Position numbers and translations under genes: made by a program. The notes under the pieces are model-generated. The model was not told the origin of the DNA, did not search any database, and saw nothing but the letters and a program-made list of their open reading frames with translations. A stretch of DNA of 39,256 nucleotides from Clostridia bacterium (GTDB lineage Bacteria > Bacillota > Clostridia > UMGS1840 > HGM11507), in contig JAFQLQ010000021.1 of assembly GCA_017414505.1 (NCBI GenBank), positions 1-39,256 of the forward strand, given 5' to 3'. Below are positions 13,936-24,300 of this stretch, in pieces (the stretch's first letter is position 1; each line of letters starts with the position of its first letter).

Positions 13936-16482
13936 ATGAAAAAAATTATTTCTTTGATTCTGACATTTACAATTTTAGCTTCAATGGCAGGTATATTCAC
14001 AGTTAACGCAGAAATCCCTGCAGGCAACGGAATGGGCGTAGAGCTTGCATTTAAGGCTCTAAGCGGAACATCTCCCTCAAGCGGAACATTCATTGCCGTT
14101 TCAGAACTGGAAACCACCGATTATGACAGTGCTTATAATTACACTTATAAGCAGACAGGTGGCGGAAAAAATCCGCTTCAGTTCAGAATGGATTTCACAA
14201 ACACACAAACAGTCGCAGCAGGTGATAAAATTTATATTTCTTTTTATTATAAATTTAACGACACAGATACCTATGATGTTGGTTCCTATTTCCAGAGAAG
14301 AAATTATACAAACAGTTCTTCAGGAAAAACAACAATAGGAACAGTAAGCACAGAATGGCAAAAAGCAGAATTTATTACAACATCCGGTGTTGCTGTTGCT
14401 GCCAATACTGATGTTACACAAATTTTCTTAGTAGGTATGACGGTTGATGCTCCTCTTTCCCTTGACATTGCTGAACCCAAATGTGTTTACTTTGGTGCAG
14501 TAACGGGCGATGACCCGGACGGACAGATTATGGACGCAATTGCAAAAGCTGAATCAACACCCGATGCTCCTGCAATTAATGTTAACAACGGAAAAGGTCA
14601 GACTATGGCTTTTAACCAGATAAAAAGAAATTCTCCTTCAAACGATGCCGGCGGTGCATTTCTTTCAACAGTTGAAGATACAACATTCGGCACAGTAGAC
14701 AGATACACATATACTGCTGCTACAGCAAACAATGTTCAGATGTCATTAACATTTACCAACAATCAGAATATTGCTGTTGGTGATACTGTCAATTTATCTT
14801 TCTACTACCGTTTCACAGATGACGAAACATTTGATCTGCCAGTTTCTTTAAAACACAGAAATAACATTAATGTTGACTACGCAGGTCAGGTTAACGTTGC
14901 AACCAGCTTTACTTCGGGTGTATGGGCTAAAGCAAATATCACTCTAACAGCTGATTCCGCAATATCATCAGGCACAGATGTTTTTCTGAGATTTCTTACT
15001 TTTATAACAACAGGAAACAAGATATGCTTAGACATTGCTAATCCCACTTTGGTTTACTTCGGAAACGTAAATTCCGATGATGTTACCGCAGAAATCAACA
15101 CTCAGCTTAATAAATCCGATTTTTCAAGTATTTCAATCGGCGGTACTGCAATTGATTTAACTGCTAACCCCACAAGCTACACTACAACAGAAGCAGTAAC
15201 AAAAGATGATATTACAGCAATTGGTTATCACAACCACTCAGTTGTAAAAATCGCATCCGAAGAGGGTGACAACACAGTTACCTACACACTAACATCTTAC
15301 GCAACAGGATACGATTTTACAAATGCAAACGATACCAGATATACAACCTACACAATTACAGCTGCAAAACCTGCTCCTCCAATCTCCGTAAATGACGGAA
15401 AAGGTCAGGCTCTTGAATTTGATTATTTTACCGGCTTAAGACCTTCCGATGCAGCATATTTTGATATATACGATTTGGACGATACCGGCTTTGAAAAAGC
15501 TTACAGATACGAATATCTTGGAACATTCAGCGCAAATCCCATCCAGACCCAGGTTGCGTTTAAGAACAACAATAACGTTGCGGCAGGAGAATATTTCTAT
15601 ATTTCATTCTACTACCGTTTTGTAACCGATAATACACACACTGCACCAACTACAATGGTAAGAAGAACCTACGCAAATGATAGCGGAAGTGCAAAAACAA
15701 CAGTTACAACTGATATTACAAGCAACTGGACAAAGGGTGAATTCATTGTAACCAACTTGAATGCTATTAAAGCAGGTACTCCTGTTGATTTAAGATTTCT
15801 TTTAAATATTAGCGATACTACAGATAAAATCTATATGGATATTGCAAATCCCACCTGCGTTTACTTCGGAGCAGTAACAGGCGACGCAGAGGATGCAATA
15901 AACGAGCAGATTTCAAAATCAGCAATTTCTTCTGTTAAAATAAACGGCAAAGCTATTGACCTTGCGGCTAACCCCACAAGCTACGAAACAACCGAAAAAG
16001 CCGAGCTTGACAACATTGTGGTAGAAGGCTGGCAGGGCTCTGCAGCAACTACAAAATCCGTTTCCAAGGCTGACGGCAAGGTTACCTGCGAATACACAGT
16101 TTATGCAGCAGATTACGATTTTCTTACTTCGCCTGCCAACGGAAAATCAACCTACACAGTAACAACAGCGGCTCCCGATTATGATATTTACAACTACGAA
16201 TACGATATAACTGCAAACGGATACACAGTAAATGCTCTGTTTGATAACAACACAACTTCTACCATAAGCTTTGATTACATTGTTGCACTTTATAATCTTC
16301 AGGGTGAGCTTTTGGGAGTAAAATCTGTAAACTACAGCGATATTTCCGCTTCCACTACCGAAAACAAGCTTTCTGCAACAATAGAAGGAATTGGCGGAAA
16401 CACTTCGATTGATGTTAAAATATTCATCTGGAACAGTAAAACAGGATTAGTTCCCGTTTTAAACACAAGAACAATAGGCTAA
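13936..16482 (+). CDS. Secreted protein with three copies of an unrecognised beta-rich module
   Basis: 848 residues. A signal peptide (1-25) is followed by three copies of a module of about 163-165 residues (14014-14502, 14575-15069, 15382-15876). Each begins like NNGKGQ, has SFYYRF in the middle and ends in DIANPTCVYFG. Two copies of a different ~90-residue domain (with ANPTSYTTTE / ANPTSYETTE) sit after modules 2 and 3. The C-terminal ~95 residues end in VKIFIWNSKTG, a pattern shared with the next protein. No catalytic motif is seen. The modular build and the lyase neighbours suggest a surface carbohydrate-binding protein, but the module is not one I recognise. Ribosome site GCGAGGA upstream; it probably belongs to the importer operon. 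Confidence 0.85.
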   Translation: MKKIISLILTFTILASMAGIFTVNAEIPAGNGMGVELAFKALSGTSPSSGTFIAVSELETTDYDSAYNYTYKQTGGGKNPLQFRMDFTNTQTVAAGDKIYISFYYKFNDTDTYDVGSYFQRRNYTNSSSGKTTIGTVSTEWQKAEFITTSGVAVAANTDVTQIFLVGMTVDAPLSLDIAEPKCVYFGAVTGDDPDGQIMDAIAKAESTPDAPAINVNNGKGQTMAFNQIKRNSPSNDAGGAFLSTVEDTTFGTVDRYTYTAATANNVQMSLTFTNNQNIAVGDTVNLSFYYRFTDDETFDLPVSLKHRNNINVDYAGQVNVATSFTSGVWAKANITLTADSAISSGTDVFLRFLTFITTGNKICLDIANPTLVYFGNVNSDDVTAEINTQLNKSDFSSISIGGTAIDLTANPTSYTTTEAVTKDDITAIGYHNHSVVKIASEEGDNTVTYTLTSYATGYDFTNANDTRYTTYTITAAKPAPPISVNDGKGQALEFDYFTGLRPSDAAYFDIYDLDDTGFEKAYRYEYLGTFSANPIQTQVAFKNNNNVAAGEYFYISFYYRFVTDNTHTAPTTMVRRTYANDSGSAKTTVTTDITSNWTKGEFIVTNLNAIKAGTPVDLRFLLNISDTTDKIYMDIANPTCVYFGAVTGDAEDAINEQISKSAISSVKINGKAIDLAANPTSYETTEKAELDNIVVEGWQGSAATTKSVSKADGKVTCEYTVYAADYDFLTSPANGKSTYTVTTAAPDYDIYNYEYDITANGYTVNALFDNNTTSTISFDYIVALYNLQGELLGVKSVNYSDISASTTENKLSATIEGIGGNTSIDVKIFIWNSKTGLVPVLNTRTIG
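14014..15876 (+). repeat. Three tandem ~165-residue coding repeats
   Basis: Copies 14014-14502, 14575-15069 and 15382-15876. Shared landmarks per copy: a start like I.V.NGKGQ, SFYYRF at mid-module, a W preceding a K.EF segment, and an end D-I-A-N-P-x-x-V-Y-F-G. Single related copies occur at 20224-20703 and, more divergent, at 16563-17074 in other genes of the operon. Confidence 0.8.
15094..16170 (+). repeat. Second repeated domain (ANPTSY type), two copies
   Basis: Copies at about 15094-15372 and 15898-16170. Each begins with a NxQxxKS helix, carries A-I-D-L-x-A-N-P-T-S-Y-x-T-T-E, and ends with T-Y-T-(I/V)-T. A weaker relative seems to lie in the 20146-21321 protein after its module (start near 20740). 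Function unknown. Confidence 0.6.
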
Positions 16483-16502
16483 TTGAATTTAAGGAGTAAA
16501 TT

Positions 16503-19500
16503 ATGCGTAAATTAATATCAATATTACTGATAATTTCATATCTTTTAATTCCTGCCGGAGCGGAGGAGCTTTCTGCCACCGTATGGCTTGACGGCGTGCC
16601 TTCTTCCGTTTCCTGCCCGGAAGCTTACTACAATTATCAGGAATATGAAAACAAAATTTTAGGCACAGTTTACTCCTTTGAATCCAAAAAAGCAGGAAAC
16701 AATCAGATGATTGATTTTTCCACCGATTATAAGGTAAACAGCGGTGAGGGCGCAGGTTATATTTATTTAAGCTTTTATTACAAAGGCTACGGAAGCTTTA
16801 CCGATTATCTTGGAAATTCAGTAACGGGAAACGCCTGTATGGTTTATCCGCAGTTCAGATTTTCTTATGTTCTGCAGGATGTTTATATGGACGGAAGCAA
16901 GGCGTTTAAAACGAATTTAAGCGGTTCGTGGATTAAAAAATCCGTTATTATGAAAATAAACGCTTCAACCCTAGATAATTCCGCAGTTAATTTAAGGTTT
17001 AAAATTAATCTTTCAGAAAATTTTAAAATAGATATCGCCTGCCCTACCCTTATATATTTTAATGAAAATGTAACCGAAGAAGAAATAATAAAATATTTAA
17101 AGGAAAACGGATATTATTACAACAAAATTCTCCAGAGCGAAGAGCCGTACAGTAAATACGGCATTGAGCTTACGGGCGAATTTTACAACAACCGTAAAAA
17201 CCTGTGGAACGCAGGAACAACAAGCGACGGTGCGGTAAAAGAACACACATTAAGAAACTGGCTTAACGAAATGCTTCCCGAAATACGGGTAAACAGTATT
17301 TTAAACGGCAATTATGCTTTTGTTGAAAACAGCTGTAACTACTGGAATCTTACAGAAAAAGATGTAATGTCTGCTCCTCTTATAAAAGATGAAAACGGAA
17401 ATTACCTTCTTCCCGGAGATGTAGCATATTCCCTTTTTAACGCAGGCAACAAAAGCACATACATAAATGTGGATGAAATTGAAAATATGAATGTTTTCAA
17501 GGACCACAGAGGTTTTGTTCTTATAAGCAGTAACCCCATTGAAAACGTTATTGATTTAACTGTGAACGAAAACGGATATTACAATTCTGCATTTGATATT
17601 TCAGATGCAATAGGAACAATCACATGGAACGATATTTCGCCAACCGAAAGCGATTATGAGGCTTTCACATCCTCGTGGTATGAGGATATGACTTATCCCG
17701 AAGGCTGCGAAAGCGAATTTTCGGATTATATATCCGAAACTGTTTCAACTGCAGGCAAACATCTATCACTTTACTGTGATAACGGGCTTTCACCTTTTTC
17801 GGATATTGAAATTCCCGATCCGGATGCCACTCAGAAAAATTTTCTGGCACTTGAACAGGTTTATTCAAGACTTAGAGAAATGGCAATAGGTTACAGAATT
17901 GCTGTAAACACAGGAAGCAATGCAGTTGATACAAAAGCACTAAAAAGCGCAATACTTAACGCTCTTAACCTTATGCACACAAAATATTATGCCAACAATG
18001 CTTACAGAATTGACGGAAATCCACGATTCACAAGCTTTAAATTCAAGCTTCCCGAAGCATTGGCGGATATTTTACTTTGCATGTATAACGACCTTGAATA
18101 TGAAACTTTAAAAAAATACGCCCACGAAGTGCTGGGAAGAACTGTTCTGCCTACTGTTTCTCAGGGAACCAACGAACGGACAGACTACACAAACCGACTT
18201 TGGGCAACGGTTCCTTACATAAAGCTTGCGGTACTTTTAAAAGACGAAGCAAGAATTAATCACGCATACAGATACTTATCACAGATTTTTGATAACGCTT
18301 CAAGAAGCGTTGAAAACCCCTCCGGTTTAAGCGGATTTTACGAAGACGGTTCTTTTGTTTTTCACAATAATTTTGCTTATAATCTTGGCTACGGAAAATC
18401 CTATCTGGCATCTGTGGCGGAATTTTACAACACCACTTCGGGAACAGTTTTTGATATTTCTGAAATTTACGGCTTTGACAGAATGTACGACCGTATTATA
18501 AATTCCTATCTGCCCTTTATTTACGATTTTAAAAATATGAAAATAGTAACCGGCAGAGAAAACGCTTATTCAAATGCAAGAACAACGGTTGCGGCGTGCA
18601 TAATACTTGCCGGGAGCGCTCCCGAAGATAAAAAAACGGAAATTGCATCACACATAAAAACAGTAATTGAAAACAGTAAAGATGCAGAAACTTATTTAAA
18701 AAAGAAAACAAGGTTTGATACCTTTACTTACCTTGCTTATCCCACAATTGTTAAGAAAACAACCGAATTTCTCAATACCCTTAACAATATTGAAAGTGTT
18801 GGTAATGACAAATTCAATAAAATATATTATAATATGGACAGAGTGCTTCACAAAACAGATAATTTTACCTTTGCACTTGCAATGTCCTCCTCCCGTATCG
18901 GGAAATACGAATCCTCGTCTACCAAGCCAAACAGTCTTACCGAGTGGTACACAGGCGACGGTATGACCTATATTCACAATAAAGATACACAGTATATGTC
19001 CTCCTGGTTTGAAACTGCAAATCCCTATAAAATGCCAGGAACAACGGTAGATTCCACCGTAAGAAGTGAAGAGCAGACCTTTAATCTTTCCAAAGAAGAA
19101 TGGGGGCTCCCTGAAAACGACTTTGCAGGCGGTGTTTCAAACGGCACTGCAGGAGTTGCAGGAATGGAGCTTGGTAACAAGTGGGTTTCCGGCTTAAAGG
19201 GCAGAAAATCCTATTTTATGCTGGATAACGAAATTATCTTAATGGGAACAGGCATATCCGGCAGTTACGGCAATGCTTACACCGTTGTGGACAACAGAAA
19301 AATAAACGGTTCGGAGGATATATATGTAAACGGTGCTCTGCACACCTGTAACACATCGGAAATTGAAAATCCTTCCTCTGTATGGCTTGAGGGAAATATT
19401 GGCTATATATTTTCAGGCGAAAACTGTGTTACAATTAATAAGGAAGAGTACAAAACGGGCAATCCGCATTTTGTAATGAGCGTTCAGCACGGAAACGAAC

Positions 19501-20132
19501 CCGAAAACGGCAAATATTTATACACTCTTCTTCCGAATGCAGATTTAAGCGAAACTGTAAATTACGCTTCCAATCCCGGCTTTACAGTTTTAAGCCATAC
19601 AAATTCGCTTCACGCAATTTTAAGAAAATCCGACGGAATGATTTTGGCAAATGTATTTGAACCGTGCGAATTATACGGATTTTATTTTAAAACGCCCTGT
19701 TCGGTGTTAATTGACGGAAACACACTTTATATTTCCGATCCTACAATGAAACAAAACGAAATAAAATTAAATTATTCCAAAGATATTACAATAGATGTAA
19801 GCAACATAAAAGGCGCAACTTACAAATACGAGTTACCTCTTTATAATGTCTACAACTGTGATATTACAACTGACGGCACAAAATATATTGGCAAATGCAA
19901 TTTTGACAACAACATAAAAAAAGAAAGAAACATAAGTGTTTATCTTGCGGCTTACAGCAAAGATAGGCTCATAGGCTTAACACAAAGCAAAAAAACAGTA
20001 AGCAGTAATTCTTCCGGAGCAAAGCTATACGTCGAATTACCTTATCCGGCAGAAGCAATCACGCAGGTAAAAATGTATATATGGCAGGATTTACTGCCTT
20101 TAACAACATCAATTTTATACACAGAAAATTAA
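16503..20132 (+). CDS. Secreted polysaccharide lyase family 8-like enzyme (first copy)
   Basis: 1209 residues with a signal peptide (1-20). A divergent copy of the locus's beta module occupies about 21-190, then a stalk-like segment (220-380). The PL8 body follows: an alpha-toroid (about 390-750) then the beta super-sandwich (about 770-1090). Catalytic candidates are N564 (TNRLW), H621 in DGSFVFH and Y630 (GYG), with the 9-residue His-Tyr spacing of the family. WYTGDGMTYI and NPYKMPGTTVDST are typical PL8 wording. The C-terminal ~100 residues match the end of the preceding protein. In known members the enzyme beta-eliminates uronate-containing polymers (hyaluronan, chondroitin, xanthan, glucuronan) to unsaturated oligosaccharides; which one cannot be told. 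AAGGAG precedes the ATG. Confidence 0.88.
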   Translation: MRKLISILLIISYLLIPAGAEELSATVWLDGVPSSVSCPEAYYNYQEYENKILGTVYSFESKKAGNNQMIDFSTDYKVNSGEGAGYIYLSFYYKGYGSFTDYLGNSVTGNACMVYPQFRFSYVLQDVYMDGSKAFKTNLSGSWIKKSVIMKINASTLDNSAVNLRFKINLSENFKIDIACPTLIYFNENVTEEEIIKYLKENGYYYNKILQSEEPYSKYGIELTGEFYNNRKNLWNAGTTSDGAVKEHTLRNWLNEMLPEIRVNSILNGNYAFVENSCNYWNLTEKDVMSAPLIKDENGNYLLPGDVAYSLFNAGNKSTYINVDEIENMNVFKDHRGFVLISSNPIENVIDLTVNENGYYNSAFDISDAIGTITWNDISPTESDYEAFTSSWYEDMTYPEGCESEFSDYISETVSTAGKHLSLYCDNGLSPFSDIEIPDPDATQKNFLALEQVYSRLREMAIGYRIAVNTGSNAVDTKALKSAILNALNLMHTKYYANNAYRIDGNPRFTSFKFKLPEALADILLCMYNDLEYETLKKYAHEVLGRTVLPTVSQGTNERTDYTNRLWATVPYIKLAVLLKDEARINHAYRYLSQIFDNASRSVENPSGLSGFYEDGSFVFHNNFAYNLGYGKSYLASVAEFYNTTSGTVFDISEIYGFDRMYDRIINSYLPFIYDFKNMKIVTGRENAYSNARTTVAACIILAGSAPEDKKTEIASHIKTVIENSKDAETYLKKKTRFDTFTYLAYPTIVKKTTEFLNTLNNIESVGNDKFNKIYYNMDRVLHKTDNFTFALAMSSSRIGKYESSSTKPNSLTEWYTGDGMTYIHNKDTQYMSSWFETANPYKMPGTTVDSTVRSEEQTFNLSKEEWGLPENDFAGGVSNGTAGVAGMELGNKWVSGLKGRKSYFMLDNEIILMGTGISGSYGNAYTVVDNRKINGSEDIYVNGALHTCNTSEIENPSSVWLEGNIGYIFSGENCVTINKEEYKTGNPHFVMSVQHGNEPENGKYLYTLLPNADLSETVNYASNPGFTVLSHTNSLHAILRKSDGMILANVFEPCELYGFYFKTPCSVLIDGNTLYISDPTMKQNEIKLNYSKDITIDVSNIKGATYKYELPLYNVYNCDITTDGTKYIGKCNFDNNIKKERNISVYLAAYSKDRLIGLTQSKKTVSSNSSGAKLYVELPYPAEAITQVKMYIWQDLLPLTTSILYTEN
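16563..17074 (+). repeat. Divergent copy of the beta module at the lyase N-terminus
   Basis: Contains YLSFYYKGYGSF and ends FKIDIACPTLIYF, matching the SFYYRF and DIANPT.VYF landmarks of the other modules, but with low overall identity and an insertion in the middle. Confidence 0.55.
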
Positions 20133-20145
20133 GGTGGGGGTTATT

Positions 20146-21321
20146 ATGAAAAAATTAACAGTTTTATTTATGGCAGTTGTACTATTAATATCTTTAACCG
20201 GCATAGTACCGGTAAATGCAGAAATTCCCGTTAACAACGGCAAAGGCGAGGCATTAAGCTTTATTGGCTTGCAAAAAGCCACACCGAGCAGCAACGTTGT
20301 TATTTCAACGGAAACCGACGATACCTTCGGAACCGTTTATCAGTATGTTTACGATGGCGGACTTACCAACACAAATGTTCAGTTTCTTTTGAATTTTGCA
20401 AATACTGAGGCTGCTGCAAGCGGTTCGTATTACTATATGTCCTTTTATTACAGATTTATAGACGATGATACCTATGATATGCCAAATTCACTTGTAAGAA
20501 GACCTAATGTAAGCAACAACTCCGGTCAGGCAAGCTTAGGTACACCCTCTTCCGAATGGAAAAAAATAAGTTTCACTGCTACAAACACATCCGATATTGC
20601 CGCAACGGCAAATGTTCAGATGCGTCTTATACCTTTTATTACGGCAGGTACAAAAATCTGTGTTCAGATTGCAAATCCTCAATGTATTTACTACGGAAAA
20701 GTTACTGCCGAGGGCGAGCTTGCTCCCGAACAGGTAATAGAAGCCACACTTTCAAAATCGGAAATTGAAGCAGTTTATTTAGATACTCTTGAGGTTTACA
20801 CTTCGGAATTTCCCGAAGAATATTTTGCGGAGGTATTATGGGAAACAACCGAAATTCCTTTAATTTATGCAGAAACCTATATCCCGGAAAACTATGATGT
20901 TTCCTGCGATTCCGATACTCTCCCTGCAACATTTACAGTTACCTCCTATGCTTTGAATTATAATGTTCTTGACGGAACAGGAGGCAAATCCGAATACAAA
21001 ATTCACGTTGATTACAAAAAAGCGGCGGCTTCTTTAGATGCAAACGGCTCTCCAATTACAGAAAATTACAAAGCTTCGTTAAACGACACCATTAATCTTA
21101 CCTATCAGTTTTACAACTATACAGAAGATACAACAAATAACATTGTGGTTTTATGCTTTAAAGACGGAAACACCTTTAAAGACATAATAACCTGGAAGCT
21201 TCCTGCCCTGTCAGGAGTTACAGACGATATGATTACTTACAGTGTTACAGACGAAAGCTTAGTAGGCTGCGGTGTTTGCGCTTATGTTATTTCGCCTGAT
21301 AGCATGACTATAATTAATTAA
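20146..21321 (+). CDS. Secreted single-module companion protein
   Basis: 391 residues with a signal peptide (1-25). One copy of the locus's beta module follows (20224-20703), beginning IPVNNGKGEALSF and ending QIANPQCIYYGKV, then an ANPTSY-like domain that has diverged, and a C-terminal beta-rich domain of about 95 residues. No catalytic motif seen. The best start is ATG 20146; an in-frame GTG at 20134 lies inside the Shine-Dalgarno AAGGTGGGG. It sits between the two PL8-like genes with gaps of 13 bp on each side, so it is tightly co-transcribed and may bind the same polymer. Role inferred only from module sharing and position. Confidence 0.83.
   Translation: MKKLTVLFMAVVLLISLTGIVPVNAEIPVNNGKGEALSFIGLQKATPSSNVVISTETDDTFGTVYQYVYDGGLTNTNVQFLLNFANTEAAASGSYYYMSFYYRFIDDDTYDMPNSLVRRPNVSNNSGQASLGTPSSEWKKISFTATNTSDIAATANVQMRLIPFITAGTKICVQIANPQCIYYGKVTAEGELAPEQVIEATLSKSEIEAVYLDTLEVYTSEFPEEYFAEVLWETTEIPLIYAETYIPENYDVSCDSDTLPATFTVTSYALNYNVLDGTGGKSEYKIHVDYKKAAASLDANGSPITENYKASLNDTINLTYQFYNYTEDTTNNIVVLCFKDGNTFKDIITWKLPALSGVTDDMITYSVTDESLVGCGVCAYVISPDSMTIIN
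20224..20703 (+). repeat. Single copy of the beta module
   Basis: About 160 residues with YYMSFYYRF, a DDTYD segment, SSEWKKISFTAT and the ending NPQCIYYG, closely similar to the triplicated module upstream. Confidence 0.75.
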
Positions 21322-21334
21322 AAGAGGTGAGCCT

Positions 21335-24300
21335 GTGAATAAAAAATTATTAAAACTCATTTCGCTTCTTCTTGTATTTTCCTTTTCTTTAAGCAATCTT
21401 TCCTACGCAGAAGAGGTTGCTGACGATTCCGAAATTTCAGAAGACGAAGCAGAAGAAAATTTTGAAATTCCCGAAAACTTAAAATTCTGGATTGTTGGCG
21501 AAACCTATAAAAACGATGCTCATTTCTGGCATTCGGACAGAATTGGCGAAGGCTTAATGACGGCTGAAAAAATGGTTGATGTATTAAGTCAGTCCCTGCC
21601 CGAAATAAACGTTGAAAGAGTTCTTTCGGATAACTATGCTTTTGTAAACAACAGTGTAAAATTCTGGAATCTTAATAAAAAAGGTGTTATGGAAGCTCCT
21701 GCAATTATGACAGAAACGGGCGAATTTTCCATCCCCTCCGAAACTGCATCCCGGCTTTTCGGAATAAACGCTACGGGCGATTACATATCTGCCTCTGCAA
21801 TTGCAGAAAACACCTATTACGACATTTTTACCGATATAAGAGGCTTTATTCTTTTCAGTAAAAATATGAACTCGTCTGTTAAAACCAACATTGTAGAAAG
21901 AGGCGGAATTACATATTACAGCGATGCTTTTGTTATTTCCGAATGTATAGGTGCTATCACCTGGGACGATATTTCCCCCGCTAAAGAGGATTACGAAAGC
22001 TACAAAAAACGCTGGCTTGAAGCACTTACCTTCCCCGAAGGCACCAAAGAAAAATATCAGACCTACATTGACGGGCTTATAAAGCTTGCAGGCGACACCA
22101 TGAAAGATATAAACCGTGAAAGCGAGCTTGAACCCTTCTACAGTATCGAAATTCCCGATTTTTCTGCCGTTCAGGCAAATCAGGCGGCAGTTGAATCCAG
22201 CTTTACAAAGGTGTTTAACCTTGCTCAGGGCTACCGTCTTGCAGTGATGATGGGTGACACCTCTCTTGACCTTGAACAGCTTAAAACAGATATATTAAAC
22301 ATTCTTGAACTGTTATACAACAAATACTACACCAACAATTGTTACAGAATAAACGGTACTCCCCGTTTCACCACATTCCGTTTTCAGATTCCTCCCACCT
22401 TTGCCAACATAATAATGCTTATGTATGACGAGCTTGGCGAAGAAAAAAGAGCAAAATATTGCTACGAAATGCTTGGAAAACAGCTTCATTCTCCATTTTT
22501 ATCACTGGGAGACGGTGAATACGGCTATTACGACATAGCAAATCTTATGTGGTCTGCAAACGGCTTTTTCCACATTTCAATTCTTCTTGAGGATACGGTA
22601 AGAATAAATCATTGCTTAAGATATTTAAACAATGTTTTTGAATTTATGAAAAGAGGCGAAAAAAATCCGCTTCCAGGTGACGGCTGGTACGAAGACGGCT
22701 CTTTCCCCTATCACGGCGGTGTTCCGTACAATTTAGGTTACGGACACTCCTTTGCCATTACTCTTGCAGATATGGCGCTTCTTACAAGAGATACAATTTT
22801 CGATATAAGAAAAATTTACGGCTTTGAAAACACCTACACCCTGCAAACCGAGGCGTGGATACCATTTATTCACAACAACACACGTCTTAAGCTTATTCAG
22901 GGGCGTGAATCTCCCGACCTTACCGCAAGATATTTTCTTGTTGCTATGATGGTTCTTGCCGACGGTGCTCCCGAAAGCAAAAAATACGAGGTTACATACA
23001 ATTTAAAGCCAAAGGTTGAAAATTACTACGATGTTCTTTTAAAGAAAGAGCGTTTGCCGATTTTCAAACACGCTATGACTCCCTTTATTCTTGAAAGCCT
23101 TACCGGCTACAAGGCATATATTGACAGTATCGAAACAAAAAGCGAAGGAAATTACAACAAGGTATATTACAATGTTGAACGTGTAATGCACAAAACCGAT
23201 AATTTCATTTTCGGACTTTCCATGTCTTCGGAAAGAATAAGAAAATACGAGGCTCTTGCAACCAACGCCGCAAGCCTTCAGCAATGGTACATAGGCGACG
23301 GAATGACCTATATTCTTGCGGATGAAGAACAGTATTCCGGTAAATGGTGGGCAAATGCAGATCCCTACTATATGCCCGGAACAACAGTAGATTCAACAGT
23401 TCGTGAGCTTATTCCCACCAACGATATGCCTATGCCCGAAAACACCTGGTCAGGCGGTGTAACCAACGGCAAATACGGTGTTGCAGGAATGGTTCTCGGG
23501 AACGAAGCTGTTTCCGGTCTTAATGGTATAAAATCCTACTTTATGCTGGATGATGAAGTTGTTTTCATCGGTTCCGGAATAACAGGCGGAAACGGAAGAG
23601 TATATACCGTTGTTGATAACTATATGGCAAAAGACGAAGCCGTATATGTAAACGGCGAGGCTCTTAACCCCGAAACCAACAAAGAATACACTTATGACAA
23701 CCCATCTTATATTTCGGTAGAGGGCGGTCACGGATATGTATTTATGGGCAACAGCAATGTTTCGGTTAACAAAAAGGAATACATTGAAGAAAGCCCCTAT
23801 TTTGTTACAACAATAAATCATCCCACAAAAAACAACGACGGATATTCCTATATAATTCTTCCCAAAACCGAAAATAGCAAGGTGGAAGAATACGCCAAAA
23901 ATCCCGATGTGGAAATTATTTCTTCCGACAATAAAATGCACGCAGTAAGAGATAAAAAATCGGGTATGATAATGGCAAACATTTTTGAACCCTCAGTACT
24001 TGACGGAATAAGCTTTGAAACGCCCTGTTGTGCTATTATTGAGAAAAACGGAAACAAAAAGACAATATATGTTTCCGATCCAACCTTTAAAAAGGAAACG
24101 ATTGTTTTAAATCTGCCAAACGGCGAAAAGTCTGACAGTAATCAATATTGCAAAGCAGAGGGAAACAAGGTTACAGTAGATATTACCGCAACCATAGGAA
24201 GAACCTACTCATTTACAGTAACAGGAAACGATTCCGAAAGCTACGGCACACCGGCAATTAAAACCTACAACTATAATCTTACCTTAAACAAAAAAACGGT

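Noticed and set aside
14014..15876. CRISPR-like or DNA-level tandem repeat
   Set aside because: The repetition is at protein level, with periods of several hundred bases and diverged DNA; no short spaced repeats are present.
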